Under the pieces are notes generated by a model. That model was not told the origin of the DNA and did not search any database. It was given only the letters and a program-made list of their open reading frames with translations. Of a DNA stretch of 13,533 nt, positions 1 to 6,483 are shown one piece after another. The stretch is taken from the NCBI GenBank assembly GCA_934454215.1, contig CAKSGG010000089.1:1-13533 (forward strand), read 5' to 3'. The stretch's first letter is position 1. Every line of letters starts with the position of its first letter. Made by a program: the position numbers and the translations under genes. Source of the DNA: an uncultured Clostridia bacterium. GTDB lineage: Bacteria > Bacillota > Clostridia > UBA1381.

Positions 1-186
1 GCCATTACAGGTGTGGGCGAAGGTGCTGCAAAGCAGTTTGCGGAGGAATATGCGAGAAGACCGTATGAGACGGTGGAGGATATTGCAGACCGCGGTAAAG
101 TCAATAAATCCGCTATCGATGAGCTGCGTCAGCATGGCGTTCTGGACGGGTTGCCGGAGACGGCGCAGATCAGCTTATTCGGGTAG
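1..186 (+). CDS. polC: DNA polymerase III alpha subunit, PolC type (C-terminal end only)
   Basis: Frame 1 is open from the window edge to TAG at 184-186 and gives the last 61 residues. They begin with AITGVGEGAAKQFAEEYARR and end LPETAQISLFG. The GVGEGAA stretch is a helix-hairpin-helix type DNA-binding motif, and the run 'elr..GvLdgLPET.QiSLF' matches the usual end of Gram-positive PolC, where the terminal Q-(L/I)-S-L-F peptide is the binding motif for the DNA sliding clamp. This enzyme is the replicative polymerase of low-GC Gram-positives and is cytoplasmic. The gene is transcribed towards the hairpin at 209-248, which ends it, so it is not part of the cell-wall operon. Only the tail is visible, so DnaE-type polymerase cannot be excluded by domain order, but the C-terminus favours PolC. 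Confidence 0.85.
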   Translation, partial: AITGVGEGAAKQFAEEYARRPYETVEDIADRGKVNKSAIDELRQHGVLDGLPETAQISLFG

Positions 187-208
187 GAATGGATAATAAT
201 TTGAAACT

Positions 209-248
209 AAAAAGCAGATGATTTTCTGAGTAAAATCATCTGCTTTTT
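209..248. terminator. Bidirectional Rho-independent terminator between polC and the XRE regulator
   Basis: A 17-bp perfect stem (arms 209-225 and 232-248, core GCAGATGATTTT) closes a 6-base loop at 226-231. The plus-strand reading ends in a T run (243-249) after the GC part of the stem, and the minus-strand reading likewise ends in a T run (complement of 209-213). It can therefore end both polC and the convergent regulator, whose stop codon (complement of 248-250) touches the stem. Confidence 0.9.
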
Positions 249-460
249 TACTTATAACGTGTTTTTCGATCCGTTTGATCCAGCAAGTAGTCGATGTTGA
301 CGTTATAAAGCTGCGATAACCGAATCAGGATCTCTGTCGGAATGTCATTCTCTCCTGTCTCGTATTTTGAGTAACCTGTCTGGGATATACCCAGGATCTT
401 AGCCAGCTGTGTCTGCGTCAGATCATGATCGTGCCTCAAATCTCGAATTCGTCTGTACAT
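248..460 (-). CDS. XRE/Cro-CI family small transcriptional regulator
   Basis: A 70-residue protein starting MYRRIRDLRHDHDLTQ. Residues 3-60 form a single Cro/C1-type helix-turn-helix: 'LTQTQLAKILGISQTGYSKYETG' has the typical Q-L-A, G-(I/V)-S and Y-S-K-Y-E-x-G pattern, followed by 'P....L..LS.LYNVNIDYLL', the usual last helices. There is no sensor domain, so it would act as a dimeric DNA-binding protein in the cytoplasm. The start chosen is ATG at 460-458, preceded by GGAGG and GGGAG; a TTG start 45 bases upstream (505) is in frame but lies almost on the predicted transcription start of the TATAAT box at 522-517. It is divergent from the cell-wall operon and shares a repeated GGTAACAC element with that operon's control region, so it may regulate both itself and the operon (inference). 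Confidence 0.85.
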   Translation of the reverse strand: MYRRIRDLRHDHDLTQTQLAKILGISQTGYSKYETGENDIPTEILIRLSQLYNVNIDYLLDQTDRKTRYK

Positions 461-516
461 TGTCTCCCGATCGCCTCCAATACACCCGCGCATCAATGCA
501 TTCAACTGTTAGTTTA

Positions 517-545
517 ATTATAGTGGATAAGTATGGTAACACTTG
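517..545 (-). promoter_or_regulatory. Candidate promoter of the XRE regulator
   Basis: On the minus strand a perfect TATAAT -10 box lies at 522-517. At 17-base spacing the -35 position (545-540) reads CAAGTG, a weak match to TTGACA, as is common for activated or repressed promoters. The expected transcription start near 510 leaves about a 50-base leader before the ATG at 460. The GGTAACAC element at 535-542 lies between and over these boxes. Confidence 0.5.
535..542. repeat. GGTAACAC element, copy 1 (possible operator in the regulator promoter)
   Basis: GGTAACAC occurs here and again at 686-693; a near-complete reverse copy (GTGTTAGC against GTGTTACC, 7 of 8) is at 664-671. This copy overlaps the -35 side of the minus-strand promoter; the other two sit just after the candidate operon promoter. 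That placement is what an autoregulatory XRE operator would show. The operator role is inference from position and repetition. Confidence 0.4.
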
Positions 546-630
546 GAATATAGTCTGAATTAGGTTAAAGAAAACAGGGGATGATATGTCATTTTTTAAA
601 GAATAGGAGAGGATTTTAGCTGATTGAACG

Positions 631-659
631 TTGACTAAAGAATGAGAAGATGGTAGAGT
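631..659 (+). promoter_or_regulatory. Candidate sigma-A promoter of the teichoic-acid operon
   Basis: TTGACT (631-636) is followed after 17 bases by TAGAGT (654-659), a 5/6 and a 4/6 match to the -35 and -10 consensus. The predicted start near 666 would place the hairpin 664-693 at the very start of the transcript and leave a leader of about 85 bases before the TTG start at 753. No better-spaced pair was seen between 506 and 752. Confidence 0.45.
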
Positions 660-663
660 AATA

Positions 664-693
664 GTGTTAGCCTAACCTGAAACAGGGTAACAC
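664..693 (+). repeat. Inverted repeat GTGTTA...TAACAC with inner hairpin
   Basis: Outer arms GTGTTA (664-669) and TAACAC (688-693) pair perfectly. Inside them CCTG (676-679) and CAGG (683-686) pair around an AAA loop, leaving an asymmetric bulge at 670-675. It lies immediately downstream of the candidate operon promoter and contains two of the three GGTAACAC-type elements, so it may be an operator, an RNA leader structure, or both. Confidence 0.45.
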
Positions 694-700
694 GTACGTG
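691..700. repeat. Perfect 10-bp palindrome CACGTACGTG
   Basis: CACGTACGTG is its own reverse complement. It overlaps the last three bases of the GGTAACAC element at 686-693. Short perfect palindromes like this are typical of dimeric regulator sites; no particular regulator is recognised. Confidence 0.4.
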
Positions 701-704
701 ATAC

Positions 705-721
705 TAACCTATTTTAGGTTA
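705..721. repeat. Inverted repeat TAACCTA-TTT-TAGGTTA in the operon leader
   Basis: Arms 705-711 and 715-721 are perfectly complementary over 7 bp around a 3-base spacer. A further TAGGTTA half-site lies at 561-567 and TAACCT at 673-678, so the control region carries four related half-sites. As RNA it would form a small AT-rich hairpin 31 bases before the first start codon; as DNA it could be an operator for a second regulator. Confidence 0.4.
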
Positions 722-752
722 TGAGAATGATAAGAGAAAACGGACAGGAATT

Positions 753-1559
753 TTGAGAACACTACAAACGATACTGGAAGAGCACATTACATATAGAAAA
801 CAAATTTTAAAACTTGCCAAATCAACACTTTTAAAAACCTACAGAGGTTCGGCTCTGGGATGGTCCTGGGCATTGGTGAAACCGGTCGTTACGATCTTCG
901 TATTCTGGTTTGCATTCAGTTATGGGTTGAGAAGCGGTAAAGCAATTGATGGATATTCTTTTTTCCTTTGGTTGATTGCTGGATTTGTTCCCTGGTTTTA
1001 TATGAGTGAAATGATTTCACAGGGTGCAGGGTGTATACGGAAAAACAAACATCTGGTTACAAAGATGAAGTTTCCGGTTTCAGTCATTCCTACATTTACA
1101 AGTATTTCTAAGCTGGTGATCCATATACTTCTTCTAGCAATTATGGTGATCATTTTCATGCTGGCGGGACATTTGCCAGACTTGTATTATCTGCAATTAC
1201 CATTATACATGTTGATGATGTTTGTTTTTTTTACTGTGTGGGCTTTGTTCGCAGGAATGTTGTCTGCTTTAAGTAAAGATTTTCAGAATTTAGTTAATGC
1301 ATTTACGACAGCGATTTTCTGGATGTCCGGGATTATTTATGATGTGAATTCCATTCATGTGCACTGGATCCGTGAAATTCTGCAGTATAATCCGGTAACC
1401 ATAGTAGCTAATGGATATCGTAATGTATTTACACATAAAATGTGGTTTTTTGAAGACTGGACAGATGTGAGATGCTATTTGATCGTGCTGGCTGTGATGA
1501 TCATACTGGCTCTCTGGGCATACCGTAAACTGCAAAAGGATATCCCGGATGTCTTATAG
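753..1559 (+). CDS. tagG: ABC-2 type polysaccharide/teichoic acid export permease (TagG-like)
   Basis: A 268-residue integral membrane protein of the usual length for TagG/Wzm permeases. The amphipathic N-terminal region 'LAKSTLLKTYRGSALGWSWALVKP' (about 21-44) carries the family signature in which a K-x-x-Y-(R/K)-x-S-x-L-G-x-x-W segment precedes the first membrane helix. Six hydrophobic segments are visible at about 43-58, 71-88, 121-138, 149-170, 182-197 and 243-257, and 'NPVTIVANGYRNVF' near 213-226 is the conserved cytoplasmic stretch before the last helix. It would form the membrane channel that flips the lipid-linked polymer outwards, driven by the ATPase encoded next. The only usable start in frame after the stop at 705 is TTG at 753, with AGGA at 746-749 only 3 bases away. 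An export role in O-antigen-type polysaccharide is an alternative; the tag genes downstream favour teichoic acid. Confidence 0.88.
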   Translation: MRTLQTILEEHITYRKQILKLAKSTLLKTYRGSALGWSWALVKPVVTIFVFWFAFSYGLRSGKAIDGYSFFLWLIAGFVPWFYMSEMISQGAGCIRKNKHLVTKMKFPVSVIPTFTSISKLVIHILLLAIMVIIFMLAGHLPDLYYLQLPLYMLMMFVFFTVWALFAGMLSALSKDFQNLVNAFTTAIFWMSGIIYDVNSIHVHWIREILQYNPVTIVANGYRNVFTHKMWFFEDWTDVRCYLIVLAVMIILALWAYRKLQKDIPDVL

Positions 1560-2307
1560 AGAAAAACAAAGCAGAAAGGCAGAACGGATGGGAAAGACAG
1601 TTATTTCATTTCAGCATGTAACGAAGATTTATAAACTATATAAAAGCGACCGTGATCGGTTTTTAAGCCTGTTTTCAAGGAAGATAAGATATAAGGAAAA
1701 AAAGGCAATTGATGATATTTCCTTTTCAGTGGAAAAAGGACAGGGTGTTGCACTATTGGGGAAAAATGGTGCCGGGAAATCCACGATTTTAAAGATGATC
1801 ACGGGTGTCAGTTATCCTACAGAGGGAGAAATTGTTGTAGACGGCAGAGTAAGTGCTTTACTGGAACTGACAACCGGATTTGACAGTGAATTCACCGGCA
1901 GAGAGAACATCTATCTCAAAGGGAACCTGATGGGAATGTCCGATGAAGAGATTAGCGTGCTGGAGGAGCAGATTGTGGATTTTGCCGAGATCGGAGAATA
2001 CATCGATCAGCCGGTGCGAACTTATTCCAGCGGGATGAAAGCAAGACTGGGATTTTCGGTCAACGTCAATGTGAAACCGGAGATTTTGATCATAGATGAA
2101 GCGTTGAGTGTTGGGGACAAGACGTTTCGCCAGAAATGTGTTAAGAAAGTGAGGGAAGTCATGGCGAGTGATGATGTGACATTATTATTTGTCACACACT
2201 CTACGGGATTTGCCAGAGAATTTTGCTCACGAGGAATCGTATTGGAGAAGGGAAAAATTCGTTATGATGGTGCGATAGGGGACGCTATTAAATTCTATGA
2301 AGGATAG
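1549..2307 (+). CDS. tagH: ABC transporter ATPase for teichoic acid/polysaccharide export (TagH-like)
   Basis: A 252-residue nucleotide-binding protein. Walker A is GKNGAGKST (71-79), the signature is YSSGMKARLGFS (159-170), Walker B is ILIIDEALSVGD (179-190) and the switch histidine is H217 in VTHS. The 'YSSGM.aRL.FS' and 'DE.LsVGD' forms are hallmarks of the Wzt/TagH branch. It energises the permease encoded just upstream, with which it overlaps by 11 bases, a sign of translational coupling. Start ATG 1549 has AAAAGGA 8 bases before it; ATG 1588, in frame, has AAAGG also 8 bases before it and would give a 239-residue protein starting MGKTVISFQHVTKIYK, closer to the usual start of the family. 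There is no C-terminal carbohydrate-binding or extracytoplasmic domain, unlike Wzt of some O-antigen systems and Bacillus TagH, so polymer selection is probably by the permease. Confidence 0.9.
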   Translation: MSYREKQSRKAERMGKTVISFQHVTKIYKLYKSDRDRFLSLFSRKIRYKEKKAIDDISFSVEKGQGVALLGKNGAGKSTILKMITGVSYPTEGEIVVDGRVSALLELTTGFDSEFTGRENIYLKGNLMGMSDEEISVLEEQIVDFAEIGEYIDQPVRTYSSGMKARLGFSVNVNVKPEILIIDEALSVGDKTFRQKCVKKVREVMASDDVTLLFVTHSTGFAREFCSRGIVLEKGKIRYDGAIGDAIKFYEG

Positions 2308-2312
2308 TGGAA

Positions 2313-2708
2313 ATGGTACGTGTTTTAACTTATGGAACGTTTGATTTACTGCATTATGGACATATCCGTCTTTTGAAACGGGCGAAGGAATTAGGGGATT
2401 ATCTTATCGTAGCCTTATCTACCGATGAGTTCAATGCATTAAAAGGGAAAAAAGCCTTTCATGATTATGAAACTCGCAAGATGATGTTGGAGGCCATTCG
2501 CTATGTGGATCTGGTGATACCAGAAGAAAACTGGGAACAGAAAATCAATGATATCAAAGAGTATCACGTTGATATCTGCGTCATGGGCAGCGACTGGGCT
2601 GGTAGCAACAAATTTGATTATCTAAGGGATTATTGTGATTTGAGATTTTTAGATCGAACAGAGGGGATTTCTACTACGAAAATCAAGGAAGAACTAGGAT
2701 CGGACTGA
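2313..2708 (+). CDS. tagD: Glycerol-3-phosphate cytidylyltransferase
   Basis: A 131-residue cytoplasmic enzyme that makes CDP-glycerol from CTP and sn-glycerol-3-phosphate, the donor for both glycerophosphotransferases that follow. It has the HxGH nucleotide-binding motif (HYGH, 14-17) after TYGTFDLLH, and RTEGISTT at 115-122, the family's second nucleotide-binding signature; length and motif spacing match TagD (about 130 residues). The start chosen is ATG 2313, with GAAGGA at 2299-2304 spaced 8 bases; a GTG at 2307 overlaps the stop of the ATPase gene but lacks proper spacing. The gap to the ATPase gene is 5 bases, so the genes are co-translated. Its specificity for glycerol phosphate is inferred from the close match to TagD and from the neighbouring tag genes. 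Confidence 0.92.
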   Translation: MVRVLTYGTFDLLHYGHIRLLKRAKELGDYLIVALSTDEFNALKGKKAFHDYETRKMMLEAIRYVDLVIPEENWEQKINDIKEYHVDICVMGSDWAGSNKFDYLRDYCDLRFLDRTEGISTTKIKEELGSD

Positions 2709-2731
2709 TCCTGAGAGGATTTGAGTAGAAG

Positions 2732-3931
2732 ATGATAAAAGCAATTGGTATGCAGTTTGCGGTAATCCTGATGAACATTCTTTACGTGGGATTCCTGCCG
2801 CTGAAATTAAAAGAAAAAGTAACGATCATAAGTCGTCAGTCAGATACGGCTTCTATTGACGTAAGATTGTTGCAGAATGAGCTGGCTGAAAGACAAATTG
2901 ATACCGTTGTTTTGACAAAACGTCTTCATAAGAATCTGTATAGCGGCATTAAATACGGATTTCACATGTTGCGGCAAATGTATCATATTGCTACATCTAA
3001 GGTTGTTGTCCTGGATGGTTATTGTATTCTTATCTCGGTTTTACATAAGAAAAAACACCAAAGCGTGATTCAGATGTGGCATGCGCTGGGAGCTATCAAG
3101 AAGTTCGGTTACCAGACCATTGGAAAGCCTGGCGGAAATCAAAAGGCGATTGCTAAGGTGATGCGGTTGCACCATAACTACGACTATGTGCTGGCTTCCA
3201 GCGAGGAAACAGGGCAAATCTATCAGAAAGCTTTTGGTGTGGATGCAGAGAAAATCCGATATATGGGATTGCCTCGAATTGACTATTTGCAGAAAGATGA
3301 TCCTGAAAAAGCAGCGGTTATTTATCAGAAGTATCCTCAGCTTGAGGATCGTATTAATGTCCTGTATGCGCCGACTTTTCGTAAGAATACAGAGTTTGAT
3401 TTGCAAGCTGTTATTGATGCTTTTGACTTCACAAAATATAATCTGATTATTAAAAAACACTGGCTGGATAAAGAAAATTATAAGGCTTTTCAGAATGATC
3501 ACATAATCGTGGACCGGAAATTCAACTCCATGGACTGGCTGAAGTTCTGTGATAAGGTGATCACCGATTATTCTGCGATCACATTTGAAGCGGCACTTCT
3601 GCAAAAAGAAGTATATCTGTATATTCCAGATGTTTATGAGTATAAGAGTGATATTGGTTTGAATATGGATTATTCTCTGGAGGCTATTGGAACTTATGCC
3701 TGCGTAGATGCAGATAATTTGTGTCATGAACTGAGTTTGCCATATGAAAAACAGCGCATTGTGACATTTCAGAAAAAGTATCTTGCCGCTTCAACCGAAA
3801 ACTGTGCAGCGAGATTAGCGGAATTTACCAGAGCACTTTTAACGGATGAAGAAAGAGAGTACAGCAGATGCGACGAATCGGCAGGAGAATTAAATACAAT
3901 TTCCGCAACATTGCGAAAAACCATCCTCTGA
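2732..3931 (+). CDS. CDP-glycerol glycerophosphotransferase, TagB-like primase
   Basis: A 399-residue protein of the glycerophosphotransferase family (PF04464 type). A hydrophobic segment at about 6-23 may anchor it to the membrane. Family motifs seen in order are QMWHALGAIKKFGYQ (114-128), the GLPRID equivalent of GYPRND (179-184), LYAPTFR (211-217), IIKKHW (239-244) and VITDYSAITFE (276-286), where the T-D-Y-S motif and the conserved histidines bind CDP-glycerol. The 'WHA.GA.KkFG' form instead of WHG resembles TagB, which adds the first glycerol phosphate to the lipid-linked disaccharide; the length also fits TagB (about 380) rather than TagF (about 745). Its start has GAGAGGA 12 bases upstream; ATG 2750 is an alternative. 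It overlaps the next gene by 64 bases. TagA and TagO, needed for the linkage unit, are not in the window. Confidence 0.82.
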   Translation: MIKAIGMQFAVILMNILYVGFLPLKLKEKVTIISRQSDTASIDVRLLQNELAERQIDTVVLTKRLHKNLYSGIKYGFHMLRQMYHIATSKVVVLDGYCILISVLHKKKHQSVIQMWHALGAIKKFGYQTIGKPGGNQKAIAKVMRLHHNYDYVLASSEETGQIYQKAFGVDAEKIRYMGLPRIDYLQKDDPEKAAVIYQKYPQLEDRINVLYAPTFRKNTEFDLQAVIDAFDFTKYNLIIKKHWLDKENYKAFQNDHIIVDRKFNSMDWLKFCDKVITDYSAITFEAALLQKEVYLYIPDVYEYKSDIGLNMDYSLEAIGTYACVDADNLCHELSLPYEKQRIVTFQKKYLAASTENCAARLAEFTRALLTDEEREYSRCDESAGELNTISATLRKTIL

Positions 3932-5139
3932 TGCGAAAGCTGATGAGAAAGGTTATGCATGGGTACCGAAGAATACGATATCTTCTGCGTGGTCTCGGCA
4001 TACAGGTGGAGCCGAAAACTGTTATCTTTGAAACTTTCAGCGGCAAAGGGTATTCGGATAGTCCCAGGACTGTTTACGAGTTTATGAAGCAGAATGAACG
4101 GTATGCAGAATATACCTTTCTATGGATCTTCAAAGATCCGGAAGAGTATTGCTGGCTGGAAGATGATCGAACAAAACTGGTGAAATACCAAAGTAAAGCC
4201 TGCGAGAAGGCTTTGCAGAAGGCAAAATATTGGATTTTCAATTACAGGGCTCTCGATCACTGGGTGCCGACGAAGCGTCAGGTCTATGTGCAGTGCTGGC
4301 ATGGAGTGCCTCTGAAACGGCTTGGCTATGATATCCAAAGCTCAAATAATGCGATGAATTCCCTGTCAGAGATACGGGATAAATATCGGTGGGATACGAA
4401 GCGATTTAAGTATTTGCTTTCTTCTTGCCGATTTTCTTCGGAGAAGTTCCGAAGCGCATGGAATTTAAAGACGTTTCATAAAGAAAAAGCGATCCTGGAG
4501 GTGGGCTATCCGAGAAATGACTTCCTGGTGAATCATACGGAAGATGATGTGGCGCGGATCAGGGAAAGGCTGAATCTGACGGAGGCTGTTGCTGCAGGGA
4601 AAAAGATAATTCTATATGCGCCGACTTGGAGAGACAACCAGCATGATGCGTCACAGGGTTATACCTATGATGTTAATGTGGATTTTAAGACATGGCAGAA
4701 GCAACTTGGAGATGATTATATTATCCTATTTCGAGCCCATTACCTGGTAGCGAATTCTTTTGATTTCGCAGCCTATGATGGATTTGTCAGGGATGTGTCA
4801 GGCGTGGATGATATCAATGAACTGTATGTGGTTTCGGATATGCTGATTACGGATTATTCCAGCGTGTTCTTTGATTATGCGATCCTCGATCGTCCGATCT
4901 TGTTCTATATGTATGACCTAGAGCACTACCGGGATGAAATGAGAGGGTTTTACCTGACCTTAGATGAATTACCGGGTGAGATCGTTCAGAAGGATCATGA
5001 AGTCCTTGAGAAGATTCAGGAACTATGCTCAGCGAACTCGAAAGAAGCTCCGAATGCAGTGCATACGGAATTTAATCAGCGGTTTAATAGTTTGAATGAT
5101 GGGAGAGCCAGTGAAAGACTGGTGGAGGAAGTGTTTTAG
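3868..5139 (+). CDS. CDP-glycerol glycerophosphotransferase, TagF-like polymerase
   Basis: A 423-residue member of the same family as the preceding gene but with canonical motifs: FETFSGKGYSDSPR (54-67), VQCWHGVPLKRLG (141-153), EVGYPRNDFL (211-220), YAPTWRDN (250-257), LFRAHY (287-292) and ITDYSSVFFDY (327-337). These match the catalytic domain of TagF, which extends the poly(glycerol phosphate) chain from CDP-glycerol at the inner membrane face. It is shorter than Bacillus TagF because the long N-terminal region is absent; the N-terminus here is instead a basic stretch (1-45, rich in R and K) suited to binding acidic lipids. The start at 3868 has GAGAG 8 bases upstream but overlaps the previous gene by 64 bases; an in-frame ATG at 3931 would give a TGATG overlap yet has no clear Shine-Dalgarno. 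A ribitol or other alditol phosphate polymerase is the main alternative. Confidence 0.85.
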   Translation: MRRIGRRIKYNFRNIAKNHPLMRKLMRKVMHGYRRIRYLLRGLGIQVEPKTVIFETFSGKGYSDSPRTVYEFMKQNERYAEYTFLWIFKDPEEYCWLEDDRTKLVKYQSKACEKALQKAKYWIFNYRALDHWVPTKRQVYVQCWHGVPLKRLGYDIQSSNNAMNSLSEIRDKYRWDTKRFKYLLSSCRFSSEKFRSAWNLKTFHKEKAILEVGYPRNDFLVNHTEDDVARIRERLNLTEAVAAGKKIILYAPTWRDNQHDASQGYTYDVNVDFKTWQKQLGDDYIILFRAHYLVANSFDFAAYDGFVRDVSGVDDINELYVVSDMLITDYSSVFFDYAILDRPILFYMYDLEHYRDEMRGFYLTLDELPGEIVQKDHEVLEKIQELCSANSKEAPNAVHTEFNQRFNSLNDGRASERLVEEVF

Positions 5140-5165
5140 TTTAATTTGTTTGAGAGAGGTGACTT

Positions 5166-6464
5166 ATGAAAAAGGTTATAACCTATGGAACTTTCGATCT
5201 TTTTCACATTGGGCATTATAATATTCTAAAAAGAGCAAAACAATATGGAGACTACCTAATTGTGGGTGTTACTGGGGAAAACTATGATGCTGAGAGAGGA
5301 AAATTATCAGTTCAAGATAGTTTGAGTAAACGTATCGAAAATGTTAAGAAAACTGGTTTTGCTGATAAGATAATTGTAGAAGAGTACTTAGGGCAAAAAA
5401 TTTCAGATATTATCAAATATGATATTGATACTTTTGTTATTGGCTCAGATTGGAGAGGCAAATTCGATCATTTAAATAAATATTGTGACGTTGTGTATTT
5501 AGATAGAACGAAAGATATTTCAAGCACACAAATTAGAGAACAAAGTTTGAACATTTATAAGTTTGGCATAGTTACAGATAATGAATATGATAATGGTGCT
5601 ACAGAAGAACCTAAATGCGTAAGTGGAATTCATGTGGAGAGTGTATTTTGTGAAAATCAAAATATTGCTGATACATTTGCAAAAAAATATGAATTAGATA
5701 AAGGGTATTCGAATTATGAAAGTTTTTTGAATGGGTTGGATATTGTGTACATAAAATCGTCAATTAAAAGATTTGAATACGTACGAGAGGCATTAGCTTG
5801 TAAAAAACATGTGATTTGTGACGCTCCTATTTCACTTAAGGAATGTGAGCTGAAGGAGCTTAATATGCTGTCGGAAAAAAATGGCGTCATATTATTAGTG
5901 AATGTTCCAATCCTTTATTTACAATCATTTGGACAATTGGCATGGATGGTGAGAGGAAAGTTAATTGGAGATATTCTTAGCATTAAGTGTTCTATAAAAA
6001 AAGAAAACATGGATTGTTTTATGGAAAAAAGCATGTTGGATATAGCGTTTTATCCTTTATGCATGATTACGAAATTACTAGAAGAAGAATATAATCGGTG
6101 TAATTATAAGGCAATCAAAAGTGACGAGGGAAATCTAATTTATTGTAAATTCGACATTGAATATAAGGATACTGTAGCATTTATTGAGATTGGATCTGAT
6201 ATACCAATAGATGAAGGTATTGTAGTCATTGGTACTGAGGGCTCTATTTTGGTTCCTGATCAGTGGTGGAACCTAGGATATTTTAAATTGAAACGCAGAG
6301 GAGAAAGTAAATTTAAACGTTATAGCTATAACTTTGATGGAAATGGATTTAGATATATTATACAATCTCTTTTGCATATACTAAAAAATAATTCTAAAAG
6401 ATCGCAGCGTATAACTTGGGCTGAACAAAAATCAATACTATCTATTTTAAAAGAAATAGATTAA
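5166..6464 (+). CDS. Cytidylyltransferase fused to a degenerate Gfo/Idh/MocA oxidoreductase
   Basis: A 432-residue two-domain protein. Residues 1-125 are a complete TagD-like cytidylyltransferase: TYGTFDLFHIGHYNI with HIGH at 14-17, VIGSDWRGKFDHL (91-103) and RTKDISSTQIRE (114-125). Residues about 130-430 follow the Gfo/Idh/MocA oxidoreductase plan: 'KFGIV' as first strand, 'IADTFAKKYEL' and 'YSNYESFLNGLDIVYI' (181-196), 'VREALACKKHVICDAPIS' (206-223), and SMLDIAFYP (289-297) in the C-terminal domain. The usual dinucleotide glycine motif is absent, and the catalytic E-K-P reads D219-A220-P221, so the lysine is lost. The first half probably activates a phospho-substrate with CTP; the second may be a binding or scaffold domain rather than a dehydrogenase. 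AGAGGTGA precedes the ATG. It is the first gene of the AT-rich block and follows the TagF-like gene by 26 bases. Confidence 0.82.
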   Translation: MKKVITYGTFDLFHIGHYNILKRAKQYGDYLIVGVTGENYDAERGKLSVQDSLSKRIENVKKTGFADKIIVEEYLGQKISDIIKYDIDTFVIGSDWRGKFDHLNKYCDVVYLDRTKDISSTQIREQSLNIYKFGIVTDNEYDNGATEEPKCVSGIHVESVFCENQNIADTFAKKYELDKGYSNYESFLNGLDIVYIKSSIKRFEYVREALACKKHVICDAPISLKECELKELNMLSEKNGVILLVNVPILYLQSFGQLAWMVRGKLIGDILSIKCSIKKENMDCFMEKSMLDIAFYPLCMITKLLEEEYNRCNYKAIKSDEGNLIYCKFDIEYKDTVAFIEIGSDIPIDEGIVVIGTEGSILVPDQWWNLGYFKLKRRGESKFKRYSYNFDGNGFRYIIQSLLHILKNNSKRSQRITWAEQKSILSILKEID

Positions 6465-6483
6465 TCGAGGCAGGAATAGTGAA

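Noticed and set aside
461..505. TTG-initiated extension of the XRE regulator by 15 residues
   Set aside because: The extension begins about 5 bases from the predicted transcription start of the TATAAT promoter, has no ribosome site, and adds residues before the usual start of the helix-turn-helix; ATG 460 has GGAGG/GGGAG upstream.
581..619. Tiny open frame of 12 codons in the control region (also a 6-codon frame from 586)
   Set aside because: Too short to judge, upstream of the candidate operon promoter, and with no recognisable peptide; not enough for a gene call.
3041..3727. Long minus-strand open frame (228 codons) opposite the TagB-like gene
   Set aside because: It lies wholly against a gene with clear family motifs, its translation is rich in I, F, L and H as expected of an antisense shadow, and it has no ribosome site or domain.
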